64,000 nucleotides of DNA, taken from an uncultured Pelagibacteraceae bacterium. Its GTDB lineage: Bacteria > Pseudomonadota > Alphaproteobacteria > Pelagibacterales > Pelagibacteraceae. The notes beneath the pieces are model-generated. The model did no database searches. It was not told the origin of the DNA and was given only the letters and a program-made list of their open reading frames with translations. Position 1 is the stretch's first letter. Every line of letters starts with the position of its first letter. The DNA lies in the NCBI GenBank assembly GCA_902539445.1, contig CACBIY010000001.1, positions 209,903 to 273,902 on the forward strand. Direction: 5' to 3'. Below, piece after piece: positions 48,120 to 56,950 of this stretch. Made by a program: the position numbers and the translations under genes.

Positions 48120-48914
48120 TTGATAATGATTAAGAAAATTATAGTTATATTAATTACAACTTTTGCGTTAGTTTCAAATTTACATGCTGGTTCAGATGGT
48201 GAGTTACTTTTAAAAAAAAATGAACCATCTAAGATAAAAGATTGTTCAGAAACTTTTAATAAAGCGTCTTTTGCAATTAACCAAGGTTTAGATAAAGTTA
48301 TTTTTAAACCAGTTGCGAGCGTTTACAGATTAATGCCTTCAACAATAAAAACTGGTGTAAGTAATTCATTAAACAATCTAAGTAATGTAGTTACAATTCC
48401 GAATAATCTTCTTCAAGGAGAGTTTGCTTTAGCAGGAATTAATGCTGGAAGATTTGTAATAAATACAACTGTAGGAATTTTAGGTTTATTTGATGTTGCA
48501 TCATATTTAGGATTCGAAGAATACACAAAAGAGGACTATGGACAAAGCCTTGCAATACATGGTGTTGGGCCCGGATGTTATTTGGTGTTACCAGTATTAG
48601 GACCAAGCACTGCTAGAGATACAATTGCATCACTAACTAATTTTTTTGGTGGTGATGCCTGGTATAATGTGACTGTAAGAAATGACACTCATTATTTCAG
48701 AGACATAGATTATTATTCATCTAAAGTTACTAGTGGGATTGATTTTAGAGCCAAAAACTTTGACTCTATTGAAAATCTAGAAAAAAACTCTCTTGATTTT
48801 TATGCATCTGTGAAAAGTCTTTATTTACAAGATAGACAACAAAGAATCTTGAATAGTCAAAAGATTATTGAAACTCAAGATGATAGTGATTGGGAAGAAG
48901 TAGAAACACAATAA
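48120..48914 (+). CDS. mlaA: MlaA-type phospholipid transport protein (VacJ family)
   Basis: Outer-membrane component that removes misplaced phospholipids from the outer leaflet and passes them to MlaC. At 264 aa it has a signal peptide ending near NLHA-GSDG, then the MlaA signatures FNKASFAINQGLDK, NLSNVVTIPNNLLQGE, GRFVINTTVGILGLFDVAS, and EDYGQSLAIHGVGPGCYLVLP before LGPSTARD. Unlike E. coli MlaA there is no lipobox Cys; cleavage looks like signal peptidase I. mlaC follows by 12 bp; mlaFEDB are not in the window. Confidence 0.94.
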   Translation: MIMIKKIIVILITTFALVSNLHAGSDGELLLKKNEPSKIKDCSETFNKASFAINQGLDKVIFKPVASVYRLMPSTIKTGVSNSLNNLSNVVTIPNNLLQGEFALAGINAGRFVINTTVGILGLFDVASYLGFEEYTKEDYGQSLAIHGVGPGCYLVLPVLGPSTARDTIASLTNFFGGDAWYNVTVRNDTHYFRDIDYYSSKVTSGIDFRAKNFDSIENLEKNSLDFYASVKSLYLQDRQQRILNSQKIIETQDDSDWEEVETQ

Positions 48915-48926
48915 TTTCATTACAAA

Positions 48927-49517
48927 ATGATGAAAAAAAAATTGTTAGTATTTTTAATTGTTTTTTTTTCAATAACAGTCAGCTCATTTTCTATAGAGCC
49001 TGACATTTTTGTGCAATCCACTGTCAATAGGGCATCTAAATTGCTTGGAGAAGATATTTCAAAAAATGAAAAGATTGAAAAATTAAAGATAATTGCAAAA
49101 GAAACTGTGGATATTAGAGGTATTGGATTTTACACGCTTGGAAAGAAAAGAAAATCTTTAAACGAACAAGAAAAAAAAAGGTATGCTGAATTATTTGAGG
49201 GATATTTTTTAAAAAGTTTTTCAAGCAGATTAGCAGAATATACTAATCCAGAAATTGATGTCCAAGGTAAAGAGAGGCTAAACGAAAATTACACTATCGT
49301 AAATAGTATTTTAAAAGCTACTAAAGAGAGACCTGAGATAAAAATTGATTGGCGAATATATACTAAAAATCCTGATAACCCTTTAATCAGAGATTTAATA
49401 ATAGAGGGTTTAAGTTTAGCAAGAACTCAAAAAGAAGAATTTGCATCTGTTTTAAGTTCAAATAATGATGACATTGAAGCTTTATTCAAAGTCTTGAAAA
49501 AATTTTCACAGAATTAG
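48927..49517 (+). CDS. mlaC: MlaC-type periplasmic phospholipid carrier
   Basis: Soluble carrier between MlaA and the inner-membrane MlaFEDB transporter. At 196 aa it has a Sec signal peptide (about 1-22, VSSFS-IEP) and the Tgt2/MlaC domain with KLKIIAKETVDIRGIGFYTLGK, EQEKKRYAELFEGYFLKSF and RDLIIEGLSLARTQKEEF. It forms a two-gene unit with mlaA; the pairing supports both calls. The ATG at 48927 is followed at once by a second ATG; either could be used. Confidence 0.93.
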   Translation: MMKKKLLVFLIVFFSITVSSFSIEPDIFVQSTVNRASKLLGEDISKNEKIEKLKIIAKETVDIRGIGFYTLGKKRKSLNEQEKKRYAELFEGYFLKSFSSRLAEYTNPEIDVQGKERLNENYTIVNSILKATKERPEIKIDWRIYTKNPDNPLIRDLIIEGLSLARTQKEEFASVLSSNNDDIEALFKVLKKFSQN

Positions 49518-49528
49518 AGCTATTAAAA

Positions 49529-49605
49529 TGGTGGGCCCGCCAGGACTCGAACCTGGGACCAATACATTATGAGTGTACTGCTCTAACCAACTGAGCTACA
49601 GGCCC
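49529..49605 (-). tRNA. tRNA with CAU anticodon, probably tRNA-Ile2 (lysidine type) rather than elongator Met
   Basis: 77 nt including encoded CCA. Acceptor GGGCCTG/CGGGCCC, D-arm GCTC-AGTTGGTTA-GAGC, anticodon loop CTCATAA, T-arm CCAGG-TTCGAGT-CCTGG. The G27-U43 pair and variable loop TGGTC match tRNA-Ile2 patterns I know better than elongator Met; initiator features are absent. The mlaC stop lies 11 bp away on the other strand. Confidence 0.9.
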
Positions 49606-49888
49606 TTTATTAATTCTATTTTCTATATCATTAAAAAAGTTAATCAAGCTTGAATGTTTATATTCTGTTTCTAATTGTTCCTGAATGTATTTACATCTAG
49701 TGAAATAAGTATTCAAAGTGGTGAATTTTATTTATATGGAGAAATTTTTTTTAGAAAATGTATAAAAGAAGTCTCAAATTATTTTACAGTTATAGATAAA
49801 AAAATTTGTCGCTATGAGAAAATTACACTTTCATTATTTTAGTCAAATCGCTATTGTATTAAATGAGGAATTAATCTAATAAAATCAA
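49606..49888. other. 283-bp AT-rich non-coding gap
   Basis: No open frame longer than a few dozen codons and no recognisable RNA. It separates the CAU tRNA from the sugar-dehydratase gene. It contains the tRNA promoter region on the minus strand and, near its right end, the presumed promoter of the surface-sugar genes. No convincing -35/-10 pair or Shine-Dalgarno could be picked out. It may hold decayed sequence from island turnover. Confidence 0.5.
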
Positions 49889-51082
49889 ATGAGAAAAATT
49901 TATTATGGAAAAGCTATATACGGCAACAAAGAAATTAAATCAGTCCTTAGAGTTTTAAAAAAAAATAGTTTAAGTCTAATAGATGGACCTCACGTAAAAA
50001 AATTAGAAAAACAGATTTCAAAAGTATTTGGTAAAAAATATGGTTTAATGGTAAATTCTGGATCATCAGCAAATTTATTAGCTTTATCCTCGTTTAATTT
50101 TAAAAAGAATTCTGAAATAATAACTCCAACCTTAACTTTCTCAACTACAGTTGCACCAATATATCAATTAGGTTTAATACCCCATTTCATTGGTGCTGAA
50201 AAAAATAAATTTATAGCTGACATTGAACAAATTGAAAAATGCATAAACAAAAGAACAGTTGCATTAATGATACCTAATTTAATAGGAAATATTCCTGACT
50301 GGAAAAAAATTTATAAAATTGCAAAAAAATATAATTTAAAAGTTATAGAGGACTCCGCAGATACAATTGGATATAGAGTAAAAAATAAAAACCTTGGTAA
50401 ATATTCCGATATATCAACAAATAGTTTTTATGCATCGCATATAATTAATGGAGCGGGATCTGGTGGAATTGTTTGTTTTAATGATAAAATACAATATGAG
50501 AGAGCCAAATTATTACGTGGCTGGGGAAGATCATCCGCAACATTTAATGAGTCAGAAACTATTAGTAAAAGATTTAACGCAAAAATATCAAATATTAACT
50601 ATGACGCAAAATATATATTCTCTGAGATGGGTTATAATTTTCTACCCTCAGAAATTTCTGCAGCATTTGCCATAGAGCAACTTAAAAGCTTAAAATTAAA
50701 TATTAAAATTAGAAATTATAATTTTGAATACTTAAAAAAATTTTTTAGTAAGTTTCCAAATTATTTTAATTTACCCGAACAGAACCCTAACGTTAAAACT
50801 GCTTGGTTAGCTTTCCCTTTAGTGATAAAAAAAAATAACAAATTTAATAGAAGGGATATGCAAATCTACTTTGAAAAAAATAATATTCAAACACGTACTA
50901 TTTTTACTGGGAACATTTTAAAACAACCCGCAATGAAAAAAAGATTTTACAAAAAGCATAAAGATTGTTCTAAAATTGCTGACGATGTAATGAAAAATGG
51001 AATTTTAATTGGATGTCATCAAGGGCTTACTAATAATGATTTAAAGTATATTTGTAATACTTTCAAAAGATTTGTTCACTAA
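49889..51082 (+). CDS. DegT/DnrJ-fold sugar 3-dehydratase (RfbH/ColD-like, PMP-dependent)
   Basis: Belongs to the sugar aminotransferase fold. At 397 aa: VNSGSSANLLALSSF at the cofactor phosphate site and VIEDSADTIGY with the Asp that holds the pyridine nitrogen. Where aminotransferases have the Schiff-base Lys, this one has His184 in NSFYASHIINGAGSGG. His there is the hallmark of the E1-type (RfbH/DdhC, ColD) C-3 dehydratases of nucleotide 4-keto-6-deoxysugars. The likely product is a 3,6-dideoxysugar precursor for surface polysaccharide. The N-terminus (YYGKAIYGNKEI) is shorter than in RfbH. Substrate nucleotide is unknown. Confidence 0.8.
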   Translation: MRKIYYGKAIYGNKEIKSVLRVLKKNSLSLIDGPHVKKLEKQISKVFGKKYGLMVNSGSSANLLALSSFNFKKNSEIITPTLTFSTTVAPIYQLGLIPHFIGAEKNKFIADIEQIEKCINKRTVALMIPNLIGNIPDWKKIYKIAKKYNLKVIEDSADTIGYRVKNKNLGKYSDISTNSFYASHIINGAGSGGIVCFNDKIQYERAKLLRGWGRSSATFNESETISKRFNAKISNINYDAKYIFSEMGYNFLPSEISAAFAIEQLKSLKLNIKIRNYNFEYLKKFFSKFPNYFNLPEQNPNVKTAWLAFPLVIKKNNKFNRRDMQIYFEKNNIQTRTIFTGNILKQPAMKKRFYKKHKDCSKIADDVMKNGILIGCHQGLTNNDLKYICNTFKRFVH

Positions 51083-51185
51083 AAAATGAAAAAAATTGAA
51101 TTATATAACTTTAAAGATTTTAAAAGAAATTTCTTTAATTTAAAATAGAATAATTAACAATTTTTTAATTTTTAAAAAGTCATAG

Positions 51186-52169
51186 ATGAAAATAATTTTT
51201 TTTGCTTTTAAGCACAGATACAGGTTTAAAGATCTAAATAATTTTTTGCATAGCAGAAAATATGGAAAGTATTTAATAATAAATCTCAGTGGACCTATTA
51301 AGTATTATCTATCAAAGATATTCATGTTTTTAAAAATAGGCAAATATATATCATGTGATGGTAGACCAATTATAAAAGATCATAAAACAGGTTATAATTT
51401 TTTTATAAGAGGTTCTGATTTAAACATACCATCAAATTTTAAATCCTTAGAAAATAATATTGTTTCCATAAAACATCCAATGCTTAAAAATAAGAAAATT
51501 TTTCAAGTGTATCCAATAAATTTAAGAAAAGTGAATCCAAATAAAAATTTAAAGATAATATTTATGTCAACAATAAATGTAAACTGTACCAGAAATGAAT
51601 TAAATATATGGGAAAAGCATAAAAATGAAATTTTAAATAATTTTTCAATAATCGATGACAAAAATTTTTGGTTAAATATTACAAATGAAAGAGATAATAT
51701 TGAAATTAATAAATTGTATAGAAGAATTAAATTATTGCTAAGATTTGAGATTATTAAACATCTTAAAAATAAATATAAAGAAAAATTTAACTTATTTGGT
51801 GATGACTGGAACAAGTATTATAAAGACGCGCTCAAATCAGATTATAACATTAAAAATAATATTAATCGATACAAAGGAAATATATGTCTAGATTTAGGAT
51901 GCATTGAGGGAAGCTCCTCTTTATATTCTAGATCTAATCAAATAATTGAGTCTGGAGGTATAATTGTACAGAGTGAACAAATGGACAGTAGTGAAAAGTT
52001 TAAGCATCTAAAGGATGATATAGTATTTAATAATTTTATACAGTTAGATAGAATATTCGAAAAAATTTTAAATGATTATCTATTTGCAAAAAGAATTCTT
52101 GAAAAAATAAATGCCCACTTCTCTAATTCAAACAGAAATGTGGAACAGGAATTAAAAAAGTATTTTTAA
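51186..52169 (+). CDS. Probable glycosyltransferase, GT1/CgeB-like C-terminal domain
   Basis: 327 aa, weakly recognisable. It begins MKIIFFAFKHRYRFKDL. The C-terminal third reads like the sugar-nucleotide-binding half of a GT-B enzyme of the CgeB/group 1_2 type: NLFGDDWNKYYKD, then ICLDLGCIEGSSSLYSRSNQIIESGG (about 236-261), where family members have the E-x7-E-type segment, and a tail with YLFAKRILEKINAHFS. No membrane segment or signal. It follows the sugar dehydratase by about 100 bp and converges on a methyltransferase, so a role in surface glycan assembly is likely. Alternative: a non-catalytic relative. Confidence 0.5.
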   Translation: MKIIFFAFKHRYRFKDLNNFLHSRKYGKYLIINLSGPIKYYLSKIFMFLKIGKYISCDGRPIIKDHKTGYNFFIRGSDLNIPSNFKSLENNIVSIKHPMLKNKKIFQVYPINLRKVNPNKNLKIIFMSTINVNCTRNELNIWEKHKNEILNNFSIIDDKNFWLNITNERDNIEINKLYRRIKLLLRFEIIKHLKNKYKEKFNLFGDDWNKYYKDALKSDYNIKNNINRYKGNICLDLGCIEGSSSLYSRSNQIIESGGIIVQSEQMDSSEKFKHLKDDIVFNNFIQLDRIFEKILNDYLFAKRILEKINAHFSNSNRNVEQELKKYF

Positions 52170-52170
52170 T

Positions 52171-53043
52171 TTATAAGATTTTTTCGAGAACAAAAATATC
52201 CTGAAAAAAAACGCCTGGCACCTCCTTCCAAGTACCTTTATAATGTTTTATTATTCTTAAGTTGCTTTTTTCAAACATATCTTTTAATGCAGTATGATTT
52301 ACAGCAATTGCTCTTTCAGGAACTTTTGTCCAACTTGGATAAAACCAATTATTTGAGTCGTATGCTCTTTCATTATATACATACTGAAGTCTAGTTTGAT
52401 TATGGAAGTTCGATTTTAAATTTAAATCTTTTTTTAAAAAATTCTCATAATCGTTATCTAAAGAAAAAAATGATATAAATGCTTTTCCGTTAATTTTAAG
52501 AACTCTACTAACTTCGTTAATATAAAATTTTGAATCGACTTCGTTTAAATGAGTCCAAACTGATAATGCTGTAACAATATCAAAAGAATCATTCGAAAAT
52601 TTCCACGCAATATTTTTTTCTTGATTTGGGCTATAATAATTATTTTTCGTCTCGACATGAACAAAATTAAATTTTTTTGGATAATGTTTCTTGCAAAAAT
52701 CTATTTCGCTCTTCATTACATCAATACCTGTATAACTTCCATTCTTACCAACAAATTCATTTACAGCATTAAGAACAAGTCCACCTCCGCACCCAACATC
52801 TAAAATTTTTAAATTTGATTTATTGATTAAGTTATTTTCTATTATTGTATGAAGAATACCAATTATATAAGACCATTCAGCATATGAATATGCCCCGCCT
52901 CTTCTTAAAAAAGCAGCGGGTATCATTTGCAAATTTTTTGATCTTCTTATGTGTCTTTTGTCTAAAAAAATATAAATAGGGTCTAAAACTTTATAAAAAA
53001 TATTAAATAATAAAAAATTTTTTATTTTATTCAATATTTTCAT
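52171..53043 (-). CDS. Class I SAM-dependent methyltransferase
   Basis: 290 aa. An N-terminal basic/hydrophobic segment (about 1-40) precedes a Rossmann methyltransferase domain: motif I LKILDVGCGGGLVLNAV, motif II YTGIDVMKSEIDF, motif IV FDIVTALSVWTHL, and post-motif VLKINGKAFISFFSLD. The C-terminal part with WFYPSWTKVPERAIAVNH is like methyltransferases found in polysaccharide clusters. The substrate is not apparent; it may modify a glycan or lipid made by the neighbouring genes. The glycosyltransferase ends 1 bp away, converging. Confidence 0.75.
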   Translation of the reverse strand: MKILNKIKNFLLFNIFYKVLDPIYIFLDKRHIRRSKNLQMIPAAFLRRGGAYSYAEWSYIIGILHTIIENNLINKSNLKILDVGCGGGLVLNAVNEFVGKNGSYTGIDVMKSEIDFCKKHYPKKFNFVHVETKNNYYSPNQEKNIAWKFSNDSFDIVTALSVWTHLNEVDSKFYINEVSRVLKINGKAFISFFSLDNDYENFLKKDLNLKSNFHNQTRLQYVYNERAYDSNNWFYPSWTKVPERAIAVNHTALKDMFEKSNLRIIKHYKGTWKEVPGVFFQDIFVLEKIL

Positions 53044-53202
53044 TAAGGAACGTAAATTTGAGTTTCACTTTAAACAGAGCTAATTTTAAAATATATCTTC
53101 CAAAATCTAACTAAGTAATTTTAATATAATGTAATCATTTTTCAAATTCAAATTCTAATTCTTTCTGATTTATATTATTTAGCCTACTGAAATATTTTAG
53201 TT

Positions 53203-53277
53203 TGGTGGGCCGTGTTGGTTACGCTCCAACTACCCCTGCAATGTCAATGCAGTACTCTACTATTGAGCTAACGGCCC
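53203..53277 (-). tRNA. tRNA-Val(GAC) with abnormal D- and T-loops
   Basis: 75 nt with encoded CCA. All four stems pair: GGGCCGT/ACGGCCC, GCTC/GAGT, CTGCA/TGCAG, GTTGG/CCAAC. Anticodon loop TTGACAT gives GAC (Val). The T-loop is AGCGTAA instead of TTCRANN: T54 and A58 are swapped to A and T, and position 55 is G. The D-loop AATAGTA lacks the G18G19 pair. The 5' end lies 3 bp after the rpoD stop, so it is probably cut from the rpoD transcript. Confidence 0.85.
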
Positions 53278-53280
53278 AAA

Positions 53281-55107
53281 TTAACTTTCTAAGAAACTTT
53301 TAAGTTGTTTAGATCTACTTGGGTGCTTGAGTTTTCTAAGAGCTTTAGCTTCTATTTGTCGAATTCTCTCTCTTGTCACAGAAAACTGTAATCCTACCTC
53401 TTCCAAAGTATGATCTGTATTCATTCCAACTCCAAATCTCATCCTTAAAACTCTTTCCTCTCTAGGTGTTAAAGTAGATAATATTTTTGTTGTGGCCTCA
53501 CCCAGATTTGATTTAATAGCTTGTTCTAAAGGAGCTAACGCTTTTGTGTCCTCAATGAAATCACCTAGGCTACTATCTTCCTCATCACCAACTGGTTTTT
53601 CTAACGAAACTGGTTCCTTAGAAATTTTTAAAACTTTTCTTACTTTATCTAAGGGCATTCGAAGTTTTTTTGCTAACTCCTCAGGTGTAGCTTCTCTACC
53701 AAATTCACTTAAAATAAGTCTTTGTGTTCTAACTATCTTATTAATGGTCTCAATCATATGTACTGGGATTCTAATTGTTCTTGCCTGATCAGCAATTGAT
53801 CTGGTTATAGCTTGCCTGATCCACCACGTTGCATAAGTTGAGAATTTATAACCTCTTCGATATTCAAACTTATCAACTGCTTTCATCAATCCAATATTTC
53901 CTTCTTGAATTAAATCTAAAAATTGAAGACCTCTATTGGTATATTTTTTTGCAATTGAAATAACTAGTCTTAAATTGGCCTCTACCATTTCTTTTTTTGC
54001 AATTCTTGATTCTTTCTCTCCCTTTTGAACTCTACTAACTAACTTTTTAAAGTCAGTTACTGACATTCCAAGTTTATGACTAATTTCAATTAATCTTTCT
54101 CTTATATTTTTAAACTCCTCTTTATTTTTTGTGAAAAATTGTTTCCATAATGTATTGGTATCTAAAAACTTTTTTAAATTAGGATTAATCTCATTACCTA
54201 TATAAAACTTAATAAATTCATTTCGTGGTATTTTTTGGTCCATTGCAAGTCTTAAAAGATTTCCCTCTAAAGAAATAATTTTTTTGTTTTCAACATAATG
54301 TTTTTGTACAAGTTCCTCTAATACAGATGGGGACAATTGCAAAGATTTAATATTTTCTAAAATATCATTTACAATTTTTACATAGCCCTTTTCTTTTGAC
54401 GGGGAAAAAGTCTTTGAATTTAAAACACAATCTAATTTTTCTTTTTGATATTTTATTAGCTTTCTATATTCTTTTGTAAGTGTATGGACTGTATGTAACA
54501 CTTTTGGTTTGATTTCGGACTCCATTGCAGCAAGTGTTGGGTTAAAATCATCATCACTTTCATCATTAGAATTTTCATCTTTTTCATCTTCTCCAGAATT
54601 CTTTTGCTTAGCACTAGGACCTGTATTTTCATCTTCCATATAATTTGTATCAATATCAATAATTTCTCTGACTAATATTTCATCTTTTTGAAGTTTTTCA
54701 TCCCATTCAAATAATTGTTGCGCAGTGATCGGACTTTGAGATAATGCAATTAACATTACATCTTTCCCTGCCTCAATTCTTTTTGCAATCGCGATCTCTC
54801 CTTCTCTAGAAAGTAATTCAACACCACCCATTTCTCTTAAATACATTCTAATAGGGTCATCACTCTTTTCGATTGTTTTACCCTCTTCTTTAGAAGAATT
54901 TTCTTTTTTTCTTAAAACTTTAAAATCTGATTTTTTTTCAACTAATACTATTCCTTCATCTAGAATATGAATAAAAGCTTGTGATAAATTTTCATCCGAA
55001 AGATTTCTTTTACCAAGAGATTTGCTTAATTCTTCGTGAGTAATGAAACCTCTATGGGTTCCTCGACCCATTAATCTAGCGAATGATTTAGTAATAATTC
55101 TTTCCAC
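53281..55107 (-). CDS. rpoD: RNA polymerase primary sigma factor (sigma70)
   Basis: Housekeeping sigma factor. At 608 aa it has region 1.1 (about 1-65; [19 protein letters not shown]), region 1.2 [22 protein letters not shown], an acidic non-conserved insert (about 165-240, Asp/Glu/Asn-rich), then regions 2-4: [20 protein letters not shown] in 2.3-2.4, [15 protein letters not shown] and the helix-turn-helix [19 protein letters not shown] in 4.2. It follows dnaG by 67 bp, the common dnaG-rpoD macromolecular-synthesis order, and leads into tRNA-Val. Confidence 0.98.
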   Translation of the reverse strand: MERIITKSFARLMGRGTHRGFITHEELSKSLGKRNLSDENLSQAFIHILDEGIVLVEKKSDFKVLRKKENSSKEEGKTIEKSDDPIRMYLREMGGVELLSREGEIAIAKRIEAGKDVMLIALSQSPITAQQLFEWDEKLQKDEILVREIIDIDTNYMEDENTGPSAKQKNSGEDEKDENSNDESDDDFNPTLAAMESEIKPKVLHTVHTLTKEYRKLIKYQKEKLDCVLNSKTFSPSKEKGYVKIVNDILENIKSLQLSPSVLEELVQKHYVENKKIISLEGNLLRLAMDQKIPRNEFIKFYIGNEINPNLKKFLDTNTLWKQFFTKNKEEFKNIRERLIEISHKLGMSVTDFKKLVSRVQKGEKESRIAKKEMVEANLRLVISIAKKYTNRGLQFLDLIQEGNIGLMKAVDKFEYRRGYKFSTYATWWIRQAITRSIADQARTIRIPVHMIETINKIVRTQRLILSEFGREATPEELAKKLRMPLDKVRKVLKISKEPVSLEKPVGDEEDSSLGDFIEDTKALAPLEQAIKSNLGEATTKILSTLTPREERVLRMRFGVGMNTDHTLEEVGLQFSVTRERIRQIEAKALRKLKHPSRSKQLKSFLES

Positions 55108-55174
55108 AGCAATTTAAGTTTAAGAGGCTTATATAATATCAAATTAGCAAAAATCCATTGCTAATTTATTCAGA

Positions 55175-56950
55175 TTAGTTGATTTTTCTCTCGTTTTTAA
55201 GCTCTTTCAGCTGATTAAAAGTCGATTCACTTAAATCTTCTGAAAACTTCGATTCTAATTCTTGGATTCTTAATTCCAAATCATGATTAAATAAATCTTT
55301 TGAAATATCATTCAGTAGCTCTATCACTTGATTGTCATTTTTAGGTTTATTTTTTAGAATATGTTTAATTGGCGCAAACTTATTTATCTTATCCAACAAT
55401 TGTTTATCAATATTAAGTTTTTCAATATTAATAGTTTCATTTGATTTTAATTTATTTATTGCCGAACTGAATATTTGCTTATTAATTTCTGTGAATAATT
55501 TGATATTTTCTACTAAATGAATATTTGACTGAAAAAGAGATAAATTATTTAAGAGCAAATATAATAAAGAAAACTCTTTTAACTCAACAGCAGTAATTCC
55601 CTTACTTTCATTATAAAATTTTTTTGTTGATTCAAGTGATCTTGTTTTCTTAATAGAAAACTTATTCTTATTTTGATTGGAATGAGGTGTTAATTCTGCA
55701 ATTTTTTCTAAAAAAAATTCAAGAACATATTTTTTAATAAAATTATCTTTAATTGTATTTGCTATGGATCTTAGTTTTTTTTCAAATATTGCCATAGAAG
55801 AAGGATTATTCTCAGTTTGTTTTTTATAATGGCTGAAAATAAATTGATGAATTGGTAACTTGTTCTGTTTTGTAAAATCTAAAAAATAGTTTTTACCATT
55901 TTTATTTACAAAACTATCGGGGTCCTCTTTATCTGGTAAAAACAAAAAAGATATTTGTTTTTCAGGTTTTAATTCTTTTATAGAATTTTCTGCTGCTCTT
56001 AGAGCAGCTTTGTAGCCACTTTCATCACCGTCGAAACAAATTATAATGTCATCAAAGAATTGATTTAATGTTAAAATTTGTTTATCAGTTAAAGAAGTGC
56101 CAAGATTTGCAACAACATTTTCAACTCCATTTTTACTTAAACCAACTACATCCATATAACCTTCAACTAAAAAAATATGATCTAACTTATTAGATAATTT
56201 TCTTGCTAGGTCTAAATTATAAAGATTTGAACCCTTTTTAAAAAAGTTAGTCTCTGGTGAATTAATATATTTTGCTAAATAATCTAAATTTTCAATTATT
56301 CTGCCACCTAAAGCGATTGGCTGTCCTGAAATATTGTTTATCGGAAATATTAATCTTCCTTTGAATCTCTCTACACATTTTTTTTTCTTTTCATCAAAAT
56401 AAAATAAACCACTTTCTAATAAAGTTTTTTCACCAAATTCTTTTTTAAGTTCATCAAAAAAACTTGGATTTTTTTCAACAAAACCAATTTTAAATCTTTT
56501 AACTTCATTTTTACCTAATGATCTATTTTTTAAATAATCTCTGGCGTTTGAGAGTTTTTCATTTTTTAATAGCTGATTATGATAATAATCAACATATTTG
56601 CTATAAATTGATAAATACTCTTTCCAATTTTTTTCTCTCTCTTCATCTTGTTTTGTAAATAGATATGGTTGCATTCCTGCAATATTAGCAAGATATTTTA
56701 CTGCCTCTCCAAACCTTAAGTTTTGAGTTTTCATAACAAAATCAAAAATATTTCCGTGCTCTGAAGTTGCGAAACAATGATAAAATTCTTTTTCATCATT
56801 AACTGTAAATGAAGGAGTTTTCTCATTTTTAAAAGGTGATAGTCCAACAAACTCCTTTCCTCTTTTTTTTAAAGCTACAACTTTTGAAACAACGCTAGAA
56901 ACTTTAAGACGAGTTTTAATTTCATCTAGATATTCTTTTGGGTATTTCAT
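55175..56950 (-). CDS. dnaG: DNA primase
   Basis: Makes RNA primers for replication. At 591 aa: N-terminal zinc-ribbon region, TOPRIM domain (LVEGYMDVVGLSKNGVENVVANLGTSLT, then IICFDGDESGYKAALRA) and C-terminal helicase-binding part. The zinc ribbon is degenerate: the usual CPFH is SPFK and the CFGCG is CFATSEHG, so at most one of four ligands remains. RNAP-like basic motifs YINSPET and KKG are kept. It overlaps the yqeY-like gene by one base and lies upstream of rpoD. Confidence 0.96.
   Translation of the reverse strand: MKYPKEYLDEIKTRLKVSSVVSKVVALKKRGKEFVGLSPFKNEKTPSFTVNDEKEFYHCFATSEHGNIFDFVMKTQNLRFGEAVKYLANIAGMQPYLFTKQDEEREKNWKEYLSIYSKYVDYYHNQLLKNEKLSNARDYLKNRSLGKNEVKRFKIGFVEKNPSFFDELKKEFGEKTLLESGLFYFDEKKKKCVERFKGRLIFPINNISGQPIALGGRIIENLDYLAKYINSPETNFFKKGSNLYNLDLARKLSNKLDHIFLVEGYMDVVGLSKNGVENVVANLGTSLTDKQILTLNQFFDDIIICFDGDESGYKAALRAAENSIKELKPEKQISFLFLPDKEDPDSFVNKNGKNYFLDFTKQNKLPIHQFIFSHYKKQTENNPSSMAIFEKKLRSIANTIKDNFIKKYVLEFFLEKIAELTPHSNQNKNKFSIKKTRSLESTKKFYNESKGITAVELKEFSLLYLLLNNLSLFQSNIHLVENIKLFTEINKQIFSSAINKLKSNETINIEKLNIDKQLLDKINKFAPIKHILKNKPKNDNQVIELLNDISKDLFNHDLELRIQELESKFSEDLSESTFNQLKELKNERKIN

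Noticed and set aside
51086..51148. 20-codon frame between the sugar dehydratase and glycosyltransferase
   Set aside because: Too short, AT-driven composition, no Shine-Dalgarno and no recognisable motif.
49529..53206. The 9-bp TGGTGGGCC shared by the two tRNA 3' ends as an att pair
   Set aside because: The identity follows from both tRNAs having GGGCC acceptor ends plus CCA; it is too short to claim integration on its own.
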